Below, one piece after another: positions 12,014-23,856 of a stretch of 64,000 nucleotides of DNA. The position numbers were made by a program, and so were the translations under genes. The stretch covers positions 1-64,000 of the forward strand of contig NW_006497560.1 in NCBI RefSeq assembly GCF_000471905.2. Direction: 5' to 3'. Source of the DNA: Amborella trichopoda (lineage: Eukaryota; Streptophyta; Magnoliopsida; Amborellales; Amborellaceae). Below the pieces are notes generated by a model. The model did no database searches. It saw nothing but the letters and a program-made list of their open reading frames with translations, and was not told the origin of the DNA. Each line of letters starts with the position of its first letter. Position 1 is the first letter of the stretch.

Positions 12014-12055
12014 TAGCGTGTAGCAGTCAAATGTTAGGTGATTGATCCTTCTATG
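12014..12055 (-). other. First zinc-knuckle-like motif of E2 gag
   Basis: CSYHRRINHLTFDC followed by YTLKDIIEALI, in the same place and with the same spacing as CAYHRRINHPTDGC in E3 (37662-37703). The C-x2-H-x4-H-x4-C spacing differs from the classical C-x2-C-x4-H-x4-C. Confidence 0.65.
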
Positions 12056-14622
12056 GTAAGAACAATAATTTACCTAAGTATCGAGCCCACTTGCTTAGGG
12101 AATTTGGCTTCTGGAAGTTCGATCATTGTTCCAATAATAACCGAAATAGTGTAGGGACCCATTCCTTCTCAAAGGGGTAGACCTTGTTCTTATGCCTGGT
12201 GAAATAATCATCCCTTTTAAGATTCACAGGCTTGGGTACTCGGTTGTACGACTGTTGTTGCTTGCCTGCCTAGGGTGTTGTATTTACTGTGCTCACCCTT
12301 TTAGAGTGGTCAAAAGTTTGGGAGAGAGCTTTCTTTGGATCAGTGATCGTGACAGCTGCATTGATCATTCCTTTCTGTTGACTGCCCCGGGTGTTAGTCC
12401 AAGAGCTACCATTACTAGATTGTTCCCTGGGCTTGCAGACGGTTGTCGTGACCCGTCATGGTGATGTGATAGACTTTCTATGCAGACTGATTTAGAAATC
12501 AGCTCCGACATGGAAGTCAGATTAGAGGACTCAACATGTAGAGCGATTTCAGGTCGCATGTTCCGCACACAAGTTTGAACTGCTTCCTTCTCAGGCATAA
12601 GATTGGGGTGGCGAGCGGCCAAAATTTCTCCATCTTGATATGAACTAGTCCACGGGCTCATTGGGATCTTGAGTGAGGGTGATAAGTTCAATGGTTTGAA
12701 CCTCTCTCTCGACCTCATGAAAACACCGATAGAACTGCTTCTCCATTCCCTCCCAAGTATTTATTGAGTTTGGAGGGAGTCTAGCATACCACTGAAAAGC
12801 CGTGAAGGGTTTCAACAAACTAACGGAGCAGGAGTCCTCCATCAGCTGTTGTTTCTTGACATGCTACCTGAAAGTGGGTGATATACTGATTGGAGAACGT
12901 AGTCCTCTTGAATAGGGGAAACTTTCCCTTTCTTGTAATCTGAGGGAAATGGGACCTGGTGCCTTTGATAAGGCGTTGCACCCTGTATCCCCGAAATTTG
13001 TCTGTTCCTTAAGTTATGGGTCACCATAGCATCAATGTTTACCTATGAGTCGGGGTGAGGGATAGAATTGTCATGTGAGGCAAAGAGAAGGGGCTACCTT
13101 GGAGGTGCACCATCTGAGTGGTGGGAATTGATCTCATGGTTAGCTGATTGTCGTGCGGCATCTATACGATCAATCTTCTCCTTCATCGCATGCACCATGT
13201 CTTCGAACTTGTTCATGCGGTCTTCTTGTGAGTCAGGTTTGTCTATAACCATCACACTGACTGTTTCTTCAGGGGGGTCAGCCTTAACTGTGGTTGAGGG
13301 CTTGCGAGCTTGACGGGTCGTCCACAGTAGATCAGTCAACAGGGGGTCAGCATTCCCCGAATGGACTCGGCTCTTATATGCTAATCATGTGAGGACCGGT
13401 TCTCGATGGTCTTAGGACCGTGGATGCTGAGTGGCTGAGTCGTTTTCTACAACGTTTACCACAGTGCAGTTTTGATGAAGCTCTTCTTCAGGCTTCGTCA
13501 TCTGAAGAAGGTAGCAGGGGTTCAGGCGAAGAGGGTCATCAGAGCAGGCTGCCCCGACCGCCTTGGTCGCTTACTTGGTGAGAATTCGCAGACCCCTATC
13601 ACGTTTAGCTTTGAGGTTTTCATGAACCTCGTGCCAAAACTGTGATCGGGACTGAGTCTGGTTGGCTCTTCTTGCAGAAGCGAGAGTTGTCTCAATAAGA
13701 TGTGACCAAGGATGAGGGTTAGGGATAGGAGAAATCTTGAGTCGAGGAGGATGAAGAACTCGATCTTCAATCAAGTCTTTGGCTCGAGCTCTCTTATGGG
13801 CTTTGGAGACATGACTGAAATGAAAGGGCTGGTTTAGGATGGTACTCTTGGAGAAGGTCTTCGTGTACCATGGCTGGAGGTGCTTGCGGGTAGAAGGGGA
13901 AGCATGCGAGAGCATGGTTTACTCATGAGGACGGTTGAATCGAGGGCGAGGGGCTGTCTGTGACAGCGACGTGTGTGCTCCCCTTGAAGAAGGATCACGG
14001 TTGACCTGGAAGTCAGTCGGGGCTCGAGCAAGTGGTTCGACCTTAGGAGGCCGAGAACTGTGAGCAAGTGTCTGAAAGAAAACAGGTGAAGGCCTGCCTC
14101 TTACAGGGTGCGCTTGAGTGTGCTGAAGATCGTCTCCGATGTAGTCGAGTTGGCACAATGACGGCGTTGTCCCTAATAGTGAGATGCATATGAGCAGCAT
14201 ATGCAGGACTCAGCCTTGGGAGGTCTGATCCTAGATGCTACCTCGAGGTGACTCGAAGGTTTCCTTGAGGTGTGGCTCGAGTCGGTGACGCACGAGCCTT
14301 ATGCTTGTGTGCAAGGGTTGGAGGCCACAGGGTCTCCACCTCGATGTGTCGAGTCTCTAGAGGTAGAGACTCGTGGTAGTGCAAGAATGTGGGGGGTAAC
14401 CTTGCGGCGACCCACAGAAGCAATAGCAACTTGCTTACCTTTTGCAGAGAGGGACTTGGCAGTCTTACAGTGTACCTTGGCGACACGACCGACAAGAGAC
14501 TTGTCGATGGCTGGGTGTATGCGGTGTGGGGCAATAGATGTGCTTTCGATGCAAGGTGCTTTGGTGGAGGTTCCACCAGAGCGGGGCTATGGGGAGTTAG
14601 GGACTTTTAAGTCCCTCCTCAC

Positions 14623-16393
14623 AAACTGGAAATGCCTGCCAGGTCCTTGAAGGCCAAACGGCGATGAGCCTGATCGGGTCGGGCTTAGACCTGAATCCTA
14701 TATCTAGGTTACTGTTATTCATGCTCTATCGTCGCTTGTGCGCTAGCGTCGAACATGTCACTGAAGGACAAACTCCAACGGGTTGGATCAGGTCATGCTG
14801 AGGCTCGAGGAACAAACATAGCTCAGCGTCGTCTGTGTAACTTATGACCAATGCTGTCTGTGTAACTTGTGACCAGCGCCGTCAATGTAACTTGTGAATC
14901 TTTGTAACTTGTGACCAGCACCGTCTATGGAACTTATGACCAGCGTTGTCTGTGTAATTTGTGCCCACGCTAGTAACGTGTGCGTCAATGCTACCGCCAT
15001 ATGTGTTACTGCTGCCCATGCTAGCACCACGCATGTATAAGCCATATTACCGTCGTGAGTGTTCTTCCAACATCCCCAATGGAGTTACACCTGTGCTACA
15101 ACCCATCATCCCCAGTGGAGTTAGGTGTATGCTAAAAAAAAAAAGGCATGCTTGCCTCTTCAATCCCCAGTGGGTCTATCTCACACGAGGTTTATCTTCA
15201 CTTAGATGCTTTCCCATCTTTCCATGAACCCATTCTTTATAAAGTATTATCATTTACCCCAAGGAGTCATACTTGCCCCCTAATCCCCAGTAAAGTCTTC
15301 TTCTCCTAGCCATCCCTCGTCGGGTCACCATCTCCATCTGAACCCTCTGCTTGTGTATGGCCTTAACCATTTTATCCCCAGGGAGTCAGATTGTCCCTCA
15401 TGCTTCTCTTCCCCATGGTCTGTGCTGCATGACCCTAACCTGTACAGCCATGGTCCAAACTATACGACCTTAAACTGTAGCAAAGGTCTAGTTGCACGAC
15501 TTTAAACTGCATGGTTCTAGCTACATGATTTTAAACTGCACAGCCCCAGTCCAAGCTATATGACCTTAAACCATAGTGCACATCCTGACCGCATGAAGTT
15601 AAGCTGCTTTGCCTCAGTCCCGGAGGTATGACCTTAAACAAGCCCCCACACATGCGCACACGCCCTTTTGCGTGGGACTTCCCTAACCAGCCCATCCACG
15701 TACGTGCACCACCTTCATAACTCCCCAGTGAATCCCTTCATTACCATTCATCATTCTTCGGTGAGTCTCACCCATGCTCGTAAAATGGCGAGCCATCCCG
15801 CCATCCATACTCACCGTCAGCTAGTGGGTCACCACTTTCCACCTTCCATACACCATTCATCTTTTGCATGTAGCCTCATGTCAACTCCCCAAAGTGAGTC
15901 AAGCCACCATCATACTCACTCTGTGGCCTCAACAGACTGCCATCCATCTCCACTACGGTCCAGCTGTATGACCTTAAATTATAGTGCACGTCCAGGTCGC
16001 ATGACATTAAAAGGCTTCGCACAGGTCCCGAAGGCATGACCCTAAACACGCCTTCACAAAAAAAGAGAATAATGGGAATGGTGTATACCTGGACAAGGGA
16101 ATGCCATGAGTAAAAATGACGGAAGGGCATGGTCACGAAGCCATGAGTAAAAGAGTTCTGTAAGATAAAACCCAAACATGGTGAAAACCCGAGAGGGCAA
16201 TGTGTGTTAAAATAGAAGAATAAGGGTGGACATGGTCGAAAGGTCATGGGTAAAAGAACCCCAAATAAAAGGAAGTTGGTGAAAACCATTTCTACGGCGC
16301 CACTTCTCAAGTCCAAGTGAAAATCCGTAAAGGATGCTTGGACCAATAAGCAGGTTGATGCAACGTTCGCCTCTATAGGCGGCTTCTGCTATT
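14623..16393 (-). other. Reversed segment X of another plus-strand copy
   Basis: Begins at a point matching E3's X near 43940 (gaaggccaaa(c/t)gacgatg), just upstream of the antisense TATA box, which is therefore absent. Contains a cgtctgtgtaacttgtgacc array (14820-14960), ccccagtggagt blocks (15050-15420), array A (15420-15640) and the two recurring small ORFs (15668-16039 plus; 15876-16346 minus). It is joined on the left to the gag N-terminus of E2. Most simply it is the 3' end of a truncated element that shared the following LTR with E3. Confidence 0.65.
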
Positions 16394-16411
16394 GTGAAAG
16401 AAGAAAAATCC
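16394..16411 (+). other. Polypurine tract preceding the LTR
   Basis: gtgaaagaagaaaaatcc directly precedes TGGTG. Decayed versions of the same stretch precede the LTR start in E4 (aaacagtaacaagcc, read on the minus strand) and E5 (taaagaatcacaatcc), which fixes the LTR boundary. Confidence 0.65.
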
Positions 16412-18205
16412 TGGTGTCAGAATACCCTGATACCATGACCAAAAAAGATGAGCATCAAGAAAATATTTCGACAGCCTGAGTCCATTCACAAAAAGGACTC
16501 GAAGGACAAAAGACTCGCTAAGAAGGCGACACAAGTCTCATGAAGAAGAGCATGATTCCCATGAGGTCACTAACGCACTCCAAGATGCTGAAGGTGCCTT
16601 AAGAAATCCAAGTCAGCCAGACCTTGGACCTGTTATGCAGCAATAGGATTGAGCCCCCTAGGGTCACCTCGGATGAAGAAGAGAGGTATCTTGATTGTTG
16701 AAACTGCTAGCAGTAAGAAGGGTTGTGCCCAAATCTGGTCACCTCGATAAACTGAGGTACCTTGCCTGCCAAGCAAAATCTAGTGCACAACGCAGACGGT
16801 TGCCATCAAAAGGCCCTTCAGCAGACCATCTAGAACAAACAACAAAACAAAGAATACTAAATGGGAAAAATTCCCTTAACCATGACACTCGACTGCCAGA
16901 TGGGCCTAATTCTGATCAAAGAGATCCGTACAAAATCCTCAGCTGTCAAAATCACAAACAATCCACACATGGGTGAGGACTTTGATAGGATCCCTCAGAA
17001 AGTCTCTTCTCCCCCTAAGTCTTCAAGGATGGACCTGTACATTACATCCAAACGTTTGAGCATCCTAGTTAAAACATTGCATGGATTTTCTCAACACTCA
17101 CGTGGTCCTGTGGCTAGCAAGAAAAAGTAATAAAGCCGAAGGAAATTTTTTGAATGTGGTCCTTCTCTCTTCTCTCGAAGCATAACAATCGGCAGAGTAA
17201 GCTGTTTGAAGACATTTTTCAGCACCTTGCGTCCCCATGCAGAATAAAAGAGAAGCCAATCAATAAAGCCTTGATATACAATGGAATTATTAAGAGTCTC
17301 ATAATTGCCCCAGAATGGGTTAAAATCTTCCTAAGCACTGCAAAAGGCCATTGTTTCCTTGGTCCCTGATATGGAATAAGGAGGAAGAAGGTCAATAAAC
17401 CCTCAACATATAGTGAAATTCTGGGAAGTCTTCGAATTGCCCCAGAACTAGTGAAGATCTTCATAAGTACTCGAAAAGGCCACCTGCCATGTTTCGTCGC
17501 ATTCCAAGATGTTTAAGGCAGTGCACACAAAGAAACAATTTTGAAAAAAATTGCCGTTAGTATCCTAAAACGGACCCTGTAACTAGAACTATATTTTTTA
17601 TGCGTCAAATTGATGTGGTACCATCGCCATTGAATCTGGCACGATCGAAAACCTCTATGGGTCAAGTTTCCACTTAATTGGCCACTCCATAATAAAGTTA
17701 CACTGTTTGCATGTGGCCACCCTACACCAAAACACCATTAAAGGTGGTTGTTTTCAAAGTCATAAGCAGTGAAATTCGAGGCTTATATCTTACCTGATTC
17801 AATTCGGATCGCGCTCAAAATTTGTGAACGTGTTCATCTCGTCAAGATGAGCCTTTCGATATGTGGTATGCCCCGTGACGACATCTGAGTAAGGAGAAAC
17901 GCTAGATAGAAGTTGTCGATTCATGAAGAAGTTGCAGAAAATTCAGCAACGATATGCCTCGCACGAGTGGCCAAATCACGACATTCGCGTATCAGATCAA
18001 CGTGAACCAATTCCATCGTGTGTGTGAGGTTCAGGGCTATCATTGGTCCAAACCCTGTACATGATGAACGGTTGGATTTTACACACAAAGGCAACGAAGT
18101 GACTGTAAATTATGGTCGCTGGATTCTAGATTCCGGCCAAAACCCAAACGTTGCGAAATCTTAGATCGGGCTCCAAATCACACTCCGTTTGTTGCCACTC
18201 AATCA
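16412..18205 (+). repeat. 5' LTR of E3, left part (interrupted by W)
   Basis: Starts TGGTGTCAG after the purine tract. The first part differs from the E1 LTR (no minisatellite). From about 16970 (gggtgaggactttgatagga) it aligns with 2025 onward of E1, and 17800-18200 aligns with 2590-2970. It is broken at 18205 by insertion of W and resumes at 32568. Confidence 0.8.
18201..18205. repeat. Left target-site duplication of W (aatca)
   Basis: Pairs with gatcg at 32568-32572; the two differ by two G-to-A changes. The unbroken site in E1 (ctcgcgatcgtaatgg, about 2965) supports the duplication. Confidence 0.6.
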
Positions 18206-19434
18206 TGTTTACAATGAAAAACTGATAAATCCTTCGATGAAGATCTGTCGGATCTTAACACCTTAAACTTGTGAAAATGCAGTAAATAAAGTGGTAAAGA
18301 AAGTGGGACAAATCGAATTCAAATCTGAGGTTAGATCTGCCCAGGAACTAGCAGATCTACTCTCAGATCTGTGGTAGAGCCAGCATAATCCAATACACTA
18401 AAGTATAATTTTTAAAACAAATGAACAGATCAAAATAAATAAAATAAAATCAAAACAATAAAAGAAGAAGAAAAATACCAAACTGAGCCAGATGGCTAGG
18501 GACTCCCGAGCCTTCTAAGGCTCTCCCGTATCAGCACCGGCATTCTCTTTGCCACTCTAATTTGGATGTTGACTAGCAGATCTCTGGTGTAGAAGGGTTG
18601 TTGTGCCTTGAAAAATGGTTTTTAAAACTACGGCTTTTTGTGCCCTAGAGATTTAGGCTATTAGCTTAAGGTTATGGTTTCAGGAGCTGAAGCTAACTCT
18701 TTCCTATGGTTTTTAGCCTTTTCAGGAGAAGTCTGTCTATCCACCTTTTTTAGCTTCATCTACCCTTAAGTAGCAACGAAAAAGGGATATACAAGGGCCC
18801 AACACCTGTTGAAAAGGATATACATCCATAACCAACAAATTTTGAGTCAAACATATCAAAAAAAAGGGTATGGATTTGGGTGAAACTGATAGTGTCACCC
18901 AAAAATGTTTCATATAAGCCTCTAAAAATGGTAAGAAAACACTAACAAATGAAAAATTCAATTTTGGGATAAAATGGTTTGGGCGACATGGGTGGTGTTA
19001 CCCAGGCGACAGGGGTGGTTCACCAGGGCAACATGGGTGGTGTCGTCCGGGTGACACTAGTAGTGTCGCTCAAATCTAGGTGACACCACTCGTGTCACCC
19101 AGTATAAGCTGGGCGACACAGCCAATGTAGCCCAACTTATAAGTGCTCCAAATTCAAAATTTTCATTTCAAAGTATTCCTCAGCCTCTTGTGAAGCTACT
19201 AGAAAAAATTTGGGTCAAAACAGATTGTTTTACTGTTTTTAATGAATGTTTTCGTGAAATAGGGCATTTACAAGAATATGGATCAAAACATTTCTACAAG
19301 GTTCCAGGCAGGCGAACTGGTTCTGAGACATAAGGTAGACTGTGTGAATTGTGGATTTTGGGTTGATTAGAATAATGTGGTCCTAAGGGTTCAAAAACCA
19401 TAGAATTTGCCAGATTTAAAATGAGGTGTCTACA
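18206..19434 (-). repeat. 3' LTR of W
   Basis: 1229 bp. Matches 31354-32567 throughout, including the blocks gatctgtcg(g/a)at, ctactctcagat and gaagctac(t/c)agaaaa. Contains about six copies of the GGGCGACAC palindrome (18981-19140). Confidence 0.9.
18981..19140. repeat. Palindrome cluster 1 (W 3' LTR)
   Basis: About six near-adjacent variants of GGGCGACAC-5 nt-GTGTCGCCC, for example gggtgacactagtagtgtcg and its neighbours. Confidence 0.85.
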
Positions 19435-19448
19435 GTTACCCCTCTTTG
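19435..19448 (-). other. Polypurine tract of W
   Basis: Read on the minus strand: gccaaagaggggtaac directly before TGTAGACACC, the LTR start. This is the expected plus-strand primer position. Confidence 0.75.
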
Positions 19449-20109
19449 GCACTCCTTGTCCTTCAAGGGACAGGTGAGTGGTAAAGAAGTAGACACTTTG
19501 GCGTTCCCTGTCCTTCCAGGGGCAGATGAGTGTCAAAGATTTCTTCCTGATGTCATGTGGTTAGAGGGTACAGCAACTATCCCTTCAAGTCATTGTGCTC
19601 ACCGAGCTCACCCACCTAGGGCATTTTTCCTTCTAGTGACATATCGGTGAGTTACACAAGCTTGAAACTCGAGTTGGATTTTTTGGCCTTGCCACTTAAC
19701 TACAGTTTCAAACTTGCATTTTCCTAGATTTCCTTAGGGTTTCCTAAGGCTATCTATAGGAAAACGGATTTCTATAGAAAGAGATTTGTCAGGCCAAATC
19801 CGAAGAGAGACACGAGGCAGCAATGCGGAAATCGCGGCAACGAGGTGATCATCATAAACGGTTGTCCAAGCTCCTTCGTTTTAAAAGCCTGTTTAGAAAT
19901 TTTAAAGATAAAGGGATGTTTGAAATAGAACCCGGAGCAAGGACAGGTCACGATTTTAACAAAAAAAATAAATTTTTTGAAAACACAAGACATATAGTGA
20001 AAATATTTGAAAAGTGAAAGATATTTTTAAAAACATCGTTGGTTAACAGTTTTAACTTCTGCAACCATAAACTCCTGCAACCATAGAGCCCTCTAAAAAG
20101 TTTAGAGTC

Positions 20110-20600
20110 ATGCAGCGATGGACCATACCCGAACCTTTTATGTCAATATGGGCATAGACGAAATACACACGACCCTTTTACGTCATACGAGGATAGATGT
20201 TTTCAATGAATAGGATGGTTGTGCCCTGAACACACCTGACCTTTTAGGTCATATGGGGCTAGCCGTTTTCATTGAACATGGTGGTTGTGCCCTGAACACA
20301 CCCAACCTTTTGTGGCATATGGGGCTAGACAATACCTGCCTCGGCTCTTTTACGTCGCATGAGTGTGACGATTTTCCATTGAATAGGGTGGTTGTGCCCT
20401 GGTCACACTCGGCCTTTGACGGTACCTGCCTTGGCTCTTTTACGTCGCACGAGTCTGACATTTTTCCATTGAACTAGGTGGTTTTTCCTTGGTCACACCC
20501 TACTTTTTGCGTCATACGGGGCTCGACGATACCTGCCTCAGGTCTTTTACGTCGCACGAGTTTGACGTTTTTCTATTGAACAGGGTGGTCGTGCCCAAGA
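20110..20600. repeat. Composite tandem repeat, about 105 bp unit
   Basis: Blocks of cattgaa(c)agggtggttgtg, cacac(c)c, cttttacgtcgcacgagt and tacctgcctcggctc recur about five times with spacing of 66-110 bp. Confidence 0.75.
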
Positions 20601-20610
20601 TTCGACTTTG

Positions 20611-20800
20611 GTTAGCAGTTTAGGCTCGTGCCATCGAGGAGCATTCTCTATTTTTGATTTTTTGAAATTTTTGAAAATTGGTTGGCAGTTTAGGCTCATG
20701 CCACAGAGGAGCGTTTCCCTTTTTTTTTCTTTTTTTTTTTAAGTTTTTTATTTGCTGGACAATTGGTTGACAGTTTAGGCTCGTGCCACTGAGGAGCATT
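20611..20800. repeat. Three copies of a 70-85 bp repeat
   Basis: ggttggcagtttaggctc, then gtgcca, then gaggagcat recurs at about 20611, 20680 and 20765, separated by T-rich spacers. Confidence 0.8.
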
Positions 20801-20920
20801 TGTAAATTTTTGAAAACTAACAAAAAGTTATAAAACAGTAGTAAAACGCAAGATAAAAAAAATTTTAATCCCCCAAAAGACTTCAAAAATGAGTCAGGGC
20901 AATTTTGAACAAAACAATTT

Positions 20921-21183
20921 TGGGCGACAAGGCTAGCGTCACCCACTTAAATTGTTTATTTTTTTATTTTTGTTGGAAATGCTGGGAATTGACAAAAAAG
21001 GGATTTGGACAATAATATTTGGGCGACACTAGTGGTGTCACCCGTACAGAACCATACAAAGGTTTTTCTTTTATTATTATTATTTGGAAAATAGGATGAA
21101 AAAGGGGCTTTTTTCAAAAAATATGTGGGCGACACGAGTGGTGTCGCCCTCTCGGGCTAGACAACACTAGGCGTGTCGCCCAT
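20921..21183. repeat. Palindrome cluster 2 (W 3' region)
   Basis: Copies at about 20921, 21019, 21127 and 21160. The copy at 21127 is a perfect 9-bp-arm palindrome, GGGCGACAC/GTGTCGCCC, around gagtg. Confidence 0.9.
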
Positions 21184-22309
21184 ACAATTTTTTATTTTTT
21201 TATTTGGAAATTCTGCATCTGTTTGGAGGTATTTGTTTCAACTTGCCCTTGTTATGGGGAGTTTGAATTTTTTTTTTTAATTTATTTATTACCCCTGTTG
21301 GGGGGTCCTTGTTCAACTTGTACGTATGCAATTGATTCATCGATGCATAGTGGAACACTTTCTTTGCACACACTTTTCAAACTGAATTTTTACAAACTCA
21401 GCCCCCGTAGTGGTAGGGTTCTTGTCTTGAATTTCCTGTTATTGGGTCATCGTACGCACACACAGGGATGAGATTGCATCATTTTCCCTCAAGGGATCCA
21501 GTCGAGAGAAAAACACTCCCAGACTAGCTAATTTCGTCATTGATAAGATTCACCCATCTCTGATATGTGGTAGTTGGTAGTTATACTCATACAACCATAG
21601 AGTGCCTGGCTAGTTTCAAGCTTTCATAACAGACACAGGAAGTTGGCTTCGAGAACGAGGCCAAATTGACTAACAGTTTAACCTCTTGTAGTGAGGGAGG
21701 AAGTCCTTTCTAAAAGGGTTTTAAAAATGGATGGTTTTAACCATTAAATTGAAAGAGAATTTTTTTTTTAAATGGGATGCGTCTTATAGTTTTGCCACCT
21801 GTGGCCCCTTTGGTGGTCATTTTCTCTATTATGTTTTACCCAAAGATGATGAAAGGATGTCCTTGTGGGATCGTGAGAACTCAAAAGTCTCGAAGTTGTC
21901 CTTTTACCTTTGGAGCTTTCATCTTGTGCTTTGCGAGTCCGTGAAGAGTCCTCTGAATTCTTGCCAACTTCCATCTTGGAGAGGTCTCGACGTTCTTCCA
22001 GGGTTCGTCAAAGTCACTTTGGTCTTTCATTCTTGTCCCCCTCCCGCATCTTTCTAAGATGGTTCTGTTGGTAACCTGGATGGTTTAGGAGGAGTCTTCA
22101 TACTTAGGGTCTTCTTGTGCAGTATTGTTGAAACTTGCAAGTACTTGTTTGTACATGAGTGTTTTGCATCGAAAGTTCCTTCTTGGAGATTTTTTTATTC
22201 TTTTTCCTTTTTACCCATGATGTCGTTTCAGATTTTCACCACGTCCATTTTTTTAAATTTTTTTTTGTTTTTCTTTGTGATGCCTTTTAAGGTTTTCATC
22301 ACACTTTTA

Positions 22310-23420
22310 AGCCTGTTACGGGTAGTATTTTTTGAGATACATCGCATTAATGGGGTCGTTGAGCTTGTACCCCTCCTAATTTTTGATCTTGTAAGAATTG
22401 CCTGGATGCACTCGGGTAACCACAAATGGCCCCTCCCAATTTAGGTTTGAACTTGCTTAAAGGTGTGGACTTGTAGGAGTGTGGAAGATTGTCTTGAGTA
22501 TCATGTCCCCTTCTCTGAACTGTCGAGGAACAACTTTTCTTTGGTATGCCCTCTCGATTCTACACTAGTAAGAAACGATATTGTTTGTTGCTTGTAGTCG
22601 TCTTTCATCCAAAGTAATGAGGTCAGTGATTCATGCTTCGATCTTATGCTCCTCATCTGAATATTTATGAATAAGCACTTGGAGAGACAGTATCTCAACT
22701 TCAATGGGTAGCACTGCTTCCAAACCATACACCAATGAGTATGGGGTCATGCCAGTAGGAGTCTTTTCAGTCGTCTGGTAGGCCCATAGTGCATCGTTTA
22801 GCTTTTCGTGCCAATCTTTGCCACCTTCTTTTATTCTATCTATAATTCTGAAAAGTCCTTTGTTTGTGGCCTCTGCTTGGCCGTTTCCTTGAGGGTAGTA
22901 AGGTGTGGAGAATTTACGCATTATCCCAAACGTTTTGCACACTTTAGTGGCCTTTTAATTTTTGAGATTGGATCCATTGTCAATATGATTGACTCAGGAA
23001 CGCCAAATCTGAATACAATGTTATTCTTTATGAAATGGGCTACATGTTGTCCCTCAATTTTGACAAATGATGTGGCCTCTACCCATTTTGTGAAGTACTT
23101 TGTAGCCGTTAATATAAAACAATGGTCGTTTGAGGCTTTTGGTGATCATTTCAATGATATCAAGACCCCAAATGGAAAAAGGCCATACGGGCGGTGTTGA
23201 GTTGAGCGGTATGGACGGTGGTGGATGAGGTCTCCATAAAGTTGACATTTGAGACACCTCTTAACGAACTTCCAATAATCTTTGGCCATGGTGGTCCAGT
23301 AATAGCCTTGACGTTTGATTTTTTAAGCTAAGGCGATTGCGCCAGAATGACCTCCTTCATTATGTAACTATGTCAAAACTTGGTCGATTTCTGGCTGATC
23401 AAGACATCGTAAAATGATGC
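22310..23420 (-). pseudogene. Integrase of W
   Basis: Minus-strand order: an HHCC zinc-binding region (LHNEGGHSG, then GYYWTTMAKDYWKFVKRCLKC, about 23380-23260); catalytic core starting WPFSIWGLDII (D of the first catalytic position, near 23180); FRFGVPESIIL; then a decayed second-Asp region (LTMDPISK); and YYPQGNGQAEATNK with the catalytic Glu (about 22880). Then SLVYGLEAVLPIEVEI and a C-terminal region with a remnant of the GPY/F-like module. Frameshifts near 22980 and 22700 break it. The function in an intact copy would be insertion of the cDNA. Confidence 0.85.
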
Positions 23421-23427
23421 CATCGAA

Positions 23428-23718
23428 TTATTTCATGAAGAAGATATCACCTCTTACTGAGAATCCCATGGTGTTCTTGAGCCCGGTTATCAAGGCTTCA
23501 TATTTAGCAATGTTATTGGTACATAGGAAATTCAATCTGATGGCTGTTGGCATTAAAATCTTCTCAAGTGAGGATAGTATGACTCCTATACCTGACCCAT
23601 ATTTGTTCTTTGCACCGTCAAAGTATAGCTCCCAAATCGATTCCTCGATTGTGAAGAGGTTTTTATTAGGGAGGTCCATGTTGACGGGAGTGTTATTTGG
23701 CAGTGCGTGTTTGGCCAA
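23428..23718 (-). pseudogene. Second (archaeal-type) RNase H of W
   Basis: ESIWELYFDGAKNKYGSGIG and TNNIAKYEALITGLK keep the first catalytic Asp and the Glu. A second RNase H between the RT-linked RNase H and the integrase is a known hallmark of the Tat lineage and supports the classification. Confidence 0.8.
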
Positions 23719-23856
23719 GTGGTTAGCAATGACTTGTCCTTTGATCGACTTTTGATTGACATATTCGATCTCAAACTAGCTCAATAGCATTCTCCACGTT
23801 GCCAAACCTCTGTTAAGGACTGGTGTCTCCAATAGGTACTTAAGTGAGTTTATTTT

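Larger units (their letters stand above)
4844..14622 (-). mobile_element. E2: internally deleted family-1 element without LTRs
   Basis: Read on the minus strand: gag N-terminus (14622) through protease, then directly the antisense PMD ORF (9402 to 7515), then reversed X (7514 to 4844). RT, RNase H and integrase are absent, and no LTR of its own remains at either end. The left end abuts the LTR of E1 in opposite orientation; the right end abuts a reversed X segment of another copy. Confidence 0.8.
10451..14622 (-). pseudogene. gag of E2
   Basis: Structural capsid/nucleocapsid polyprotein, broken into many frames. Minus-strand order: a Pro/Ser/Thr-rich basic N-terminal region (14576-13840); a helical stretch containing MNKFEDMVHAMKEKIDRID (13339-13094); the Retrotrans_gag core with FQWYARLPPNSINTWEGMEK and REVQTIELITLTQDPNEPVD (12842-12645), continuing with CVRNMRPEIALHVESS; two zinc-knuckle-like motifs; then a Ser/Pro-rich linker towards protease. 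It aligns along its length with E3 gag (35100-39250). The N-terminus breaks off at about 14622 and no leader, primer site or LTR follows. Confidence 0.8.
19449..22310 (-). other. 3' region of W between pol and 3' LTR
   Basis: About 2.9 kb without a recognisable gene. It holds a composite tandem array (20110-20600), a three-copy repeat (20611-20800), a palindrome cluster (20921-21183) and homopolymer T runs. I see no antisense PMD ORF here, unlike family 1. Extra non-coding sequence in this place is common in Tat elements. Confidence 0.6.

Noticed and set aside
22115..22444. Plus-strand ORF rich in Phe/Leu, candidate membrane protein
   Set aside because: Antisense of the integrase C-terminal end and the T-rich 3' region of W; no conservation support.
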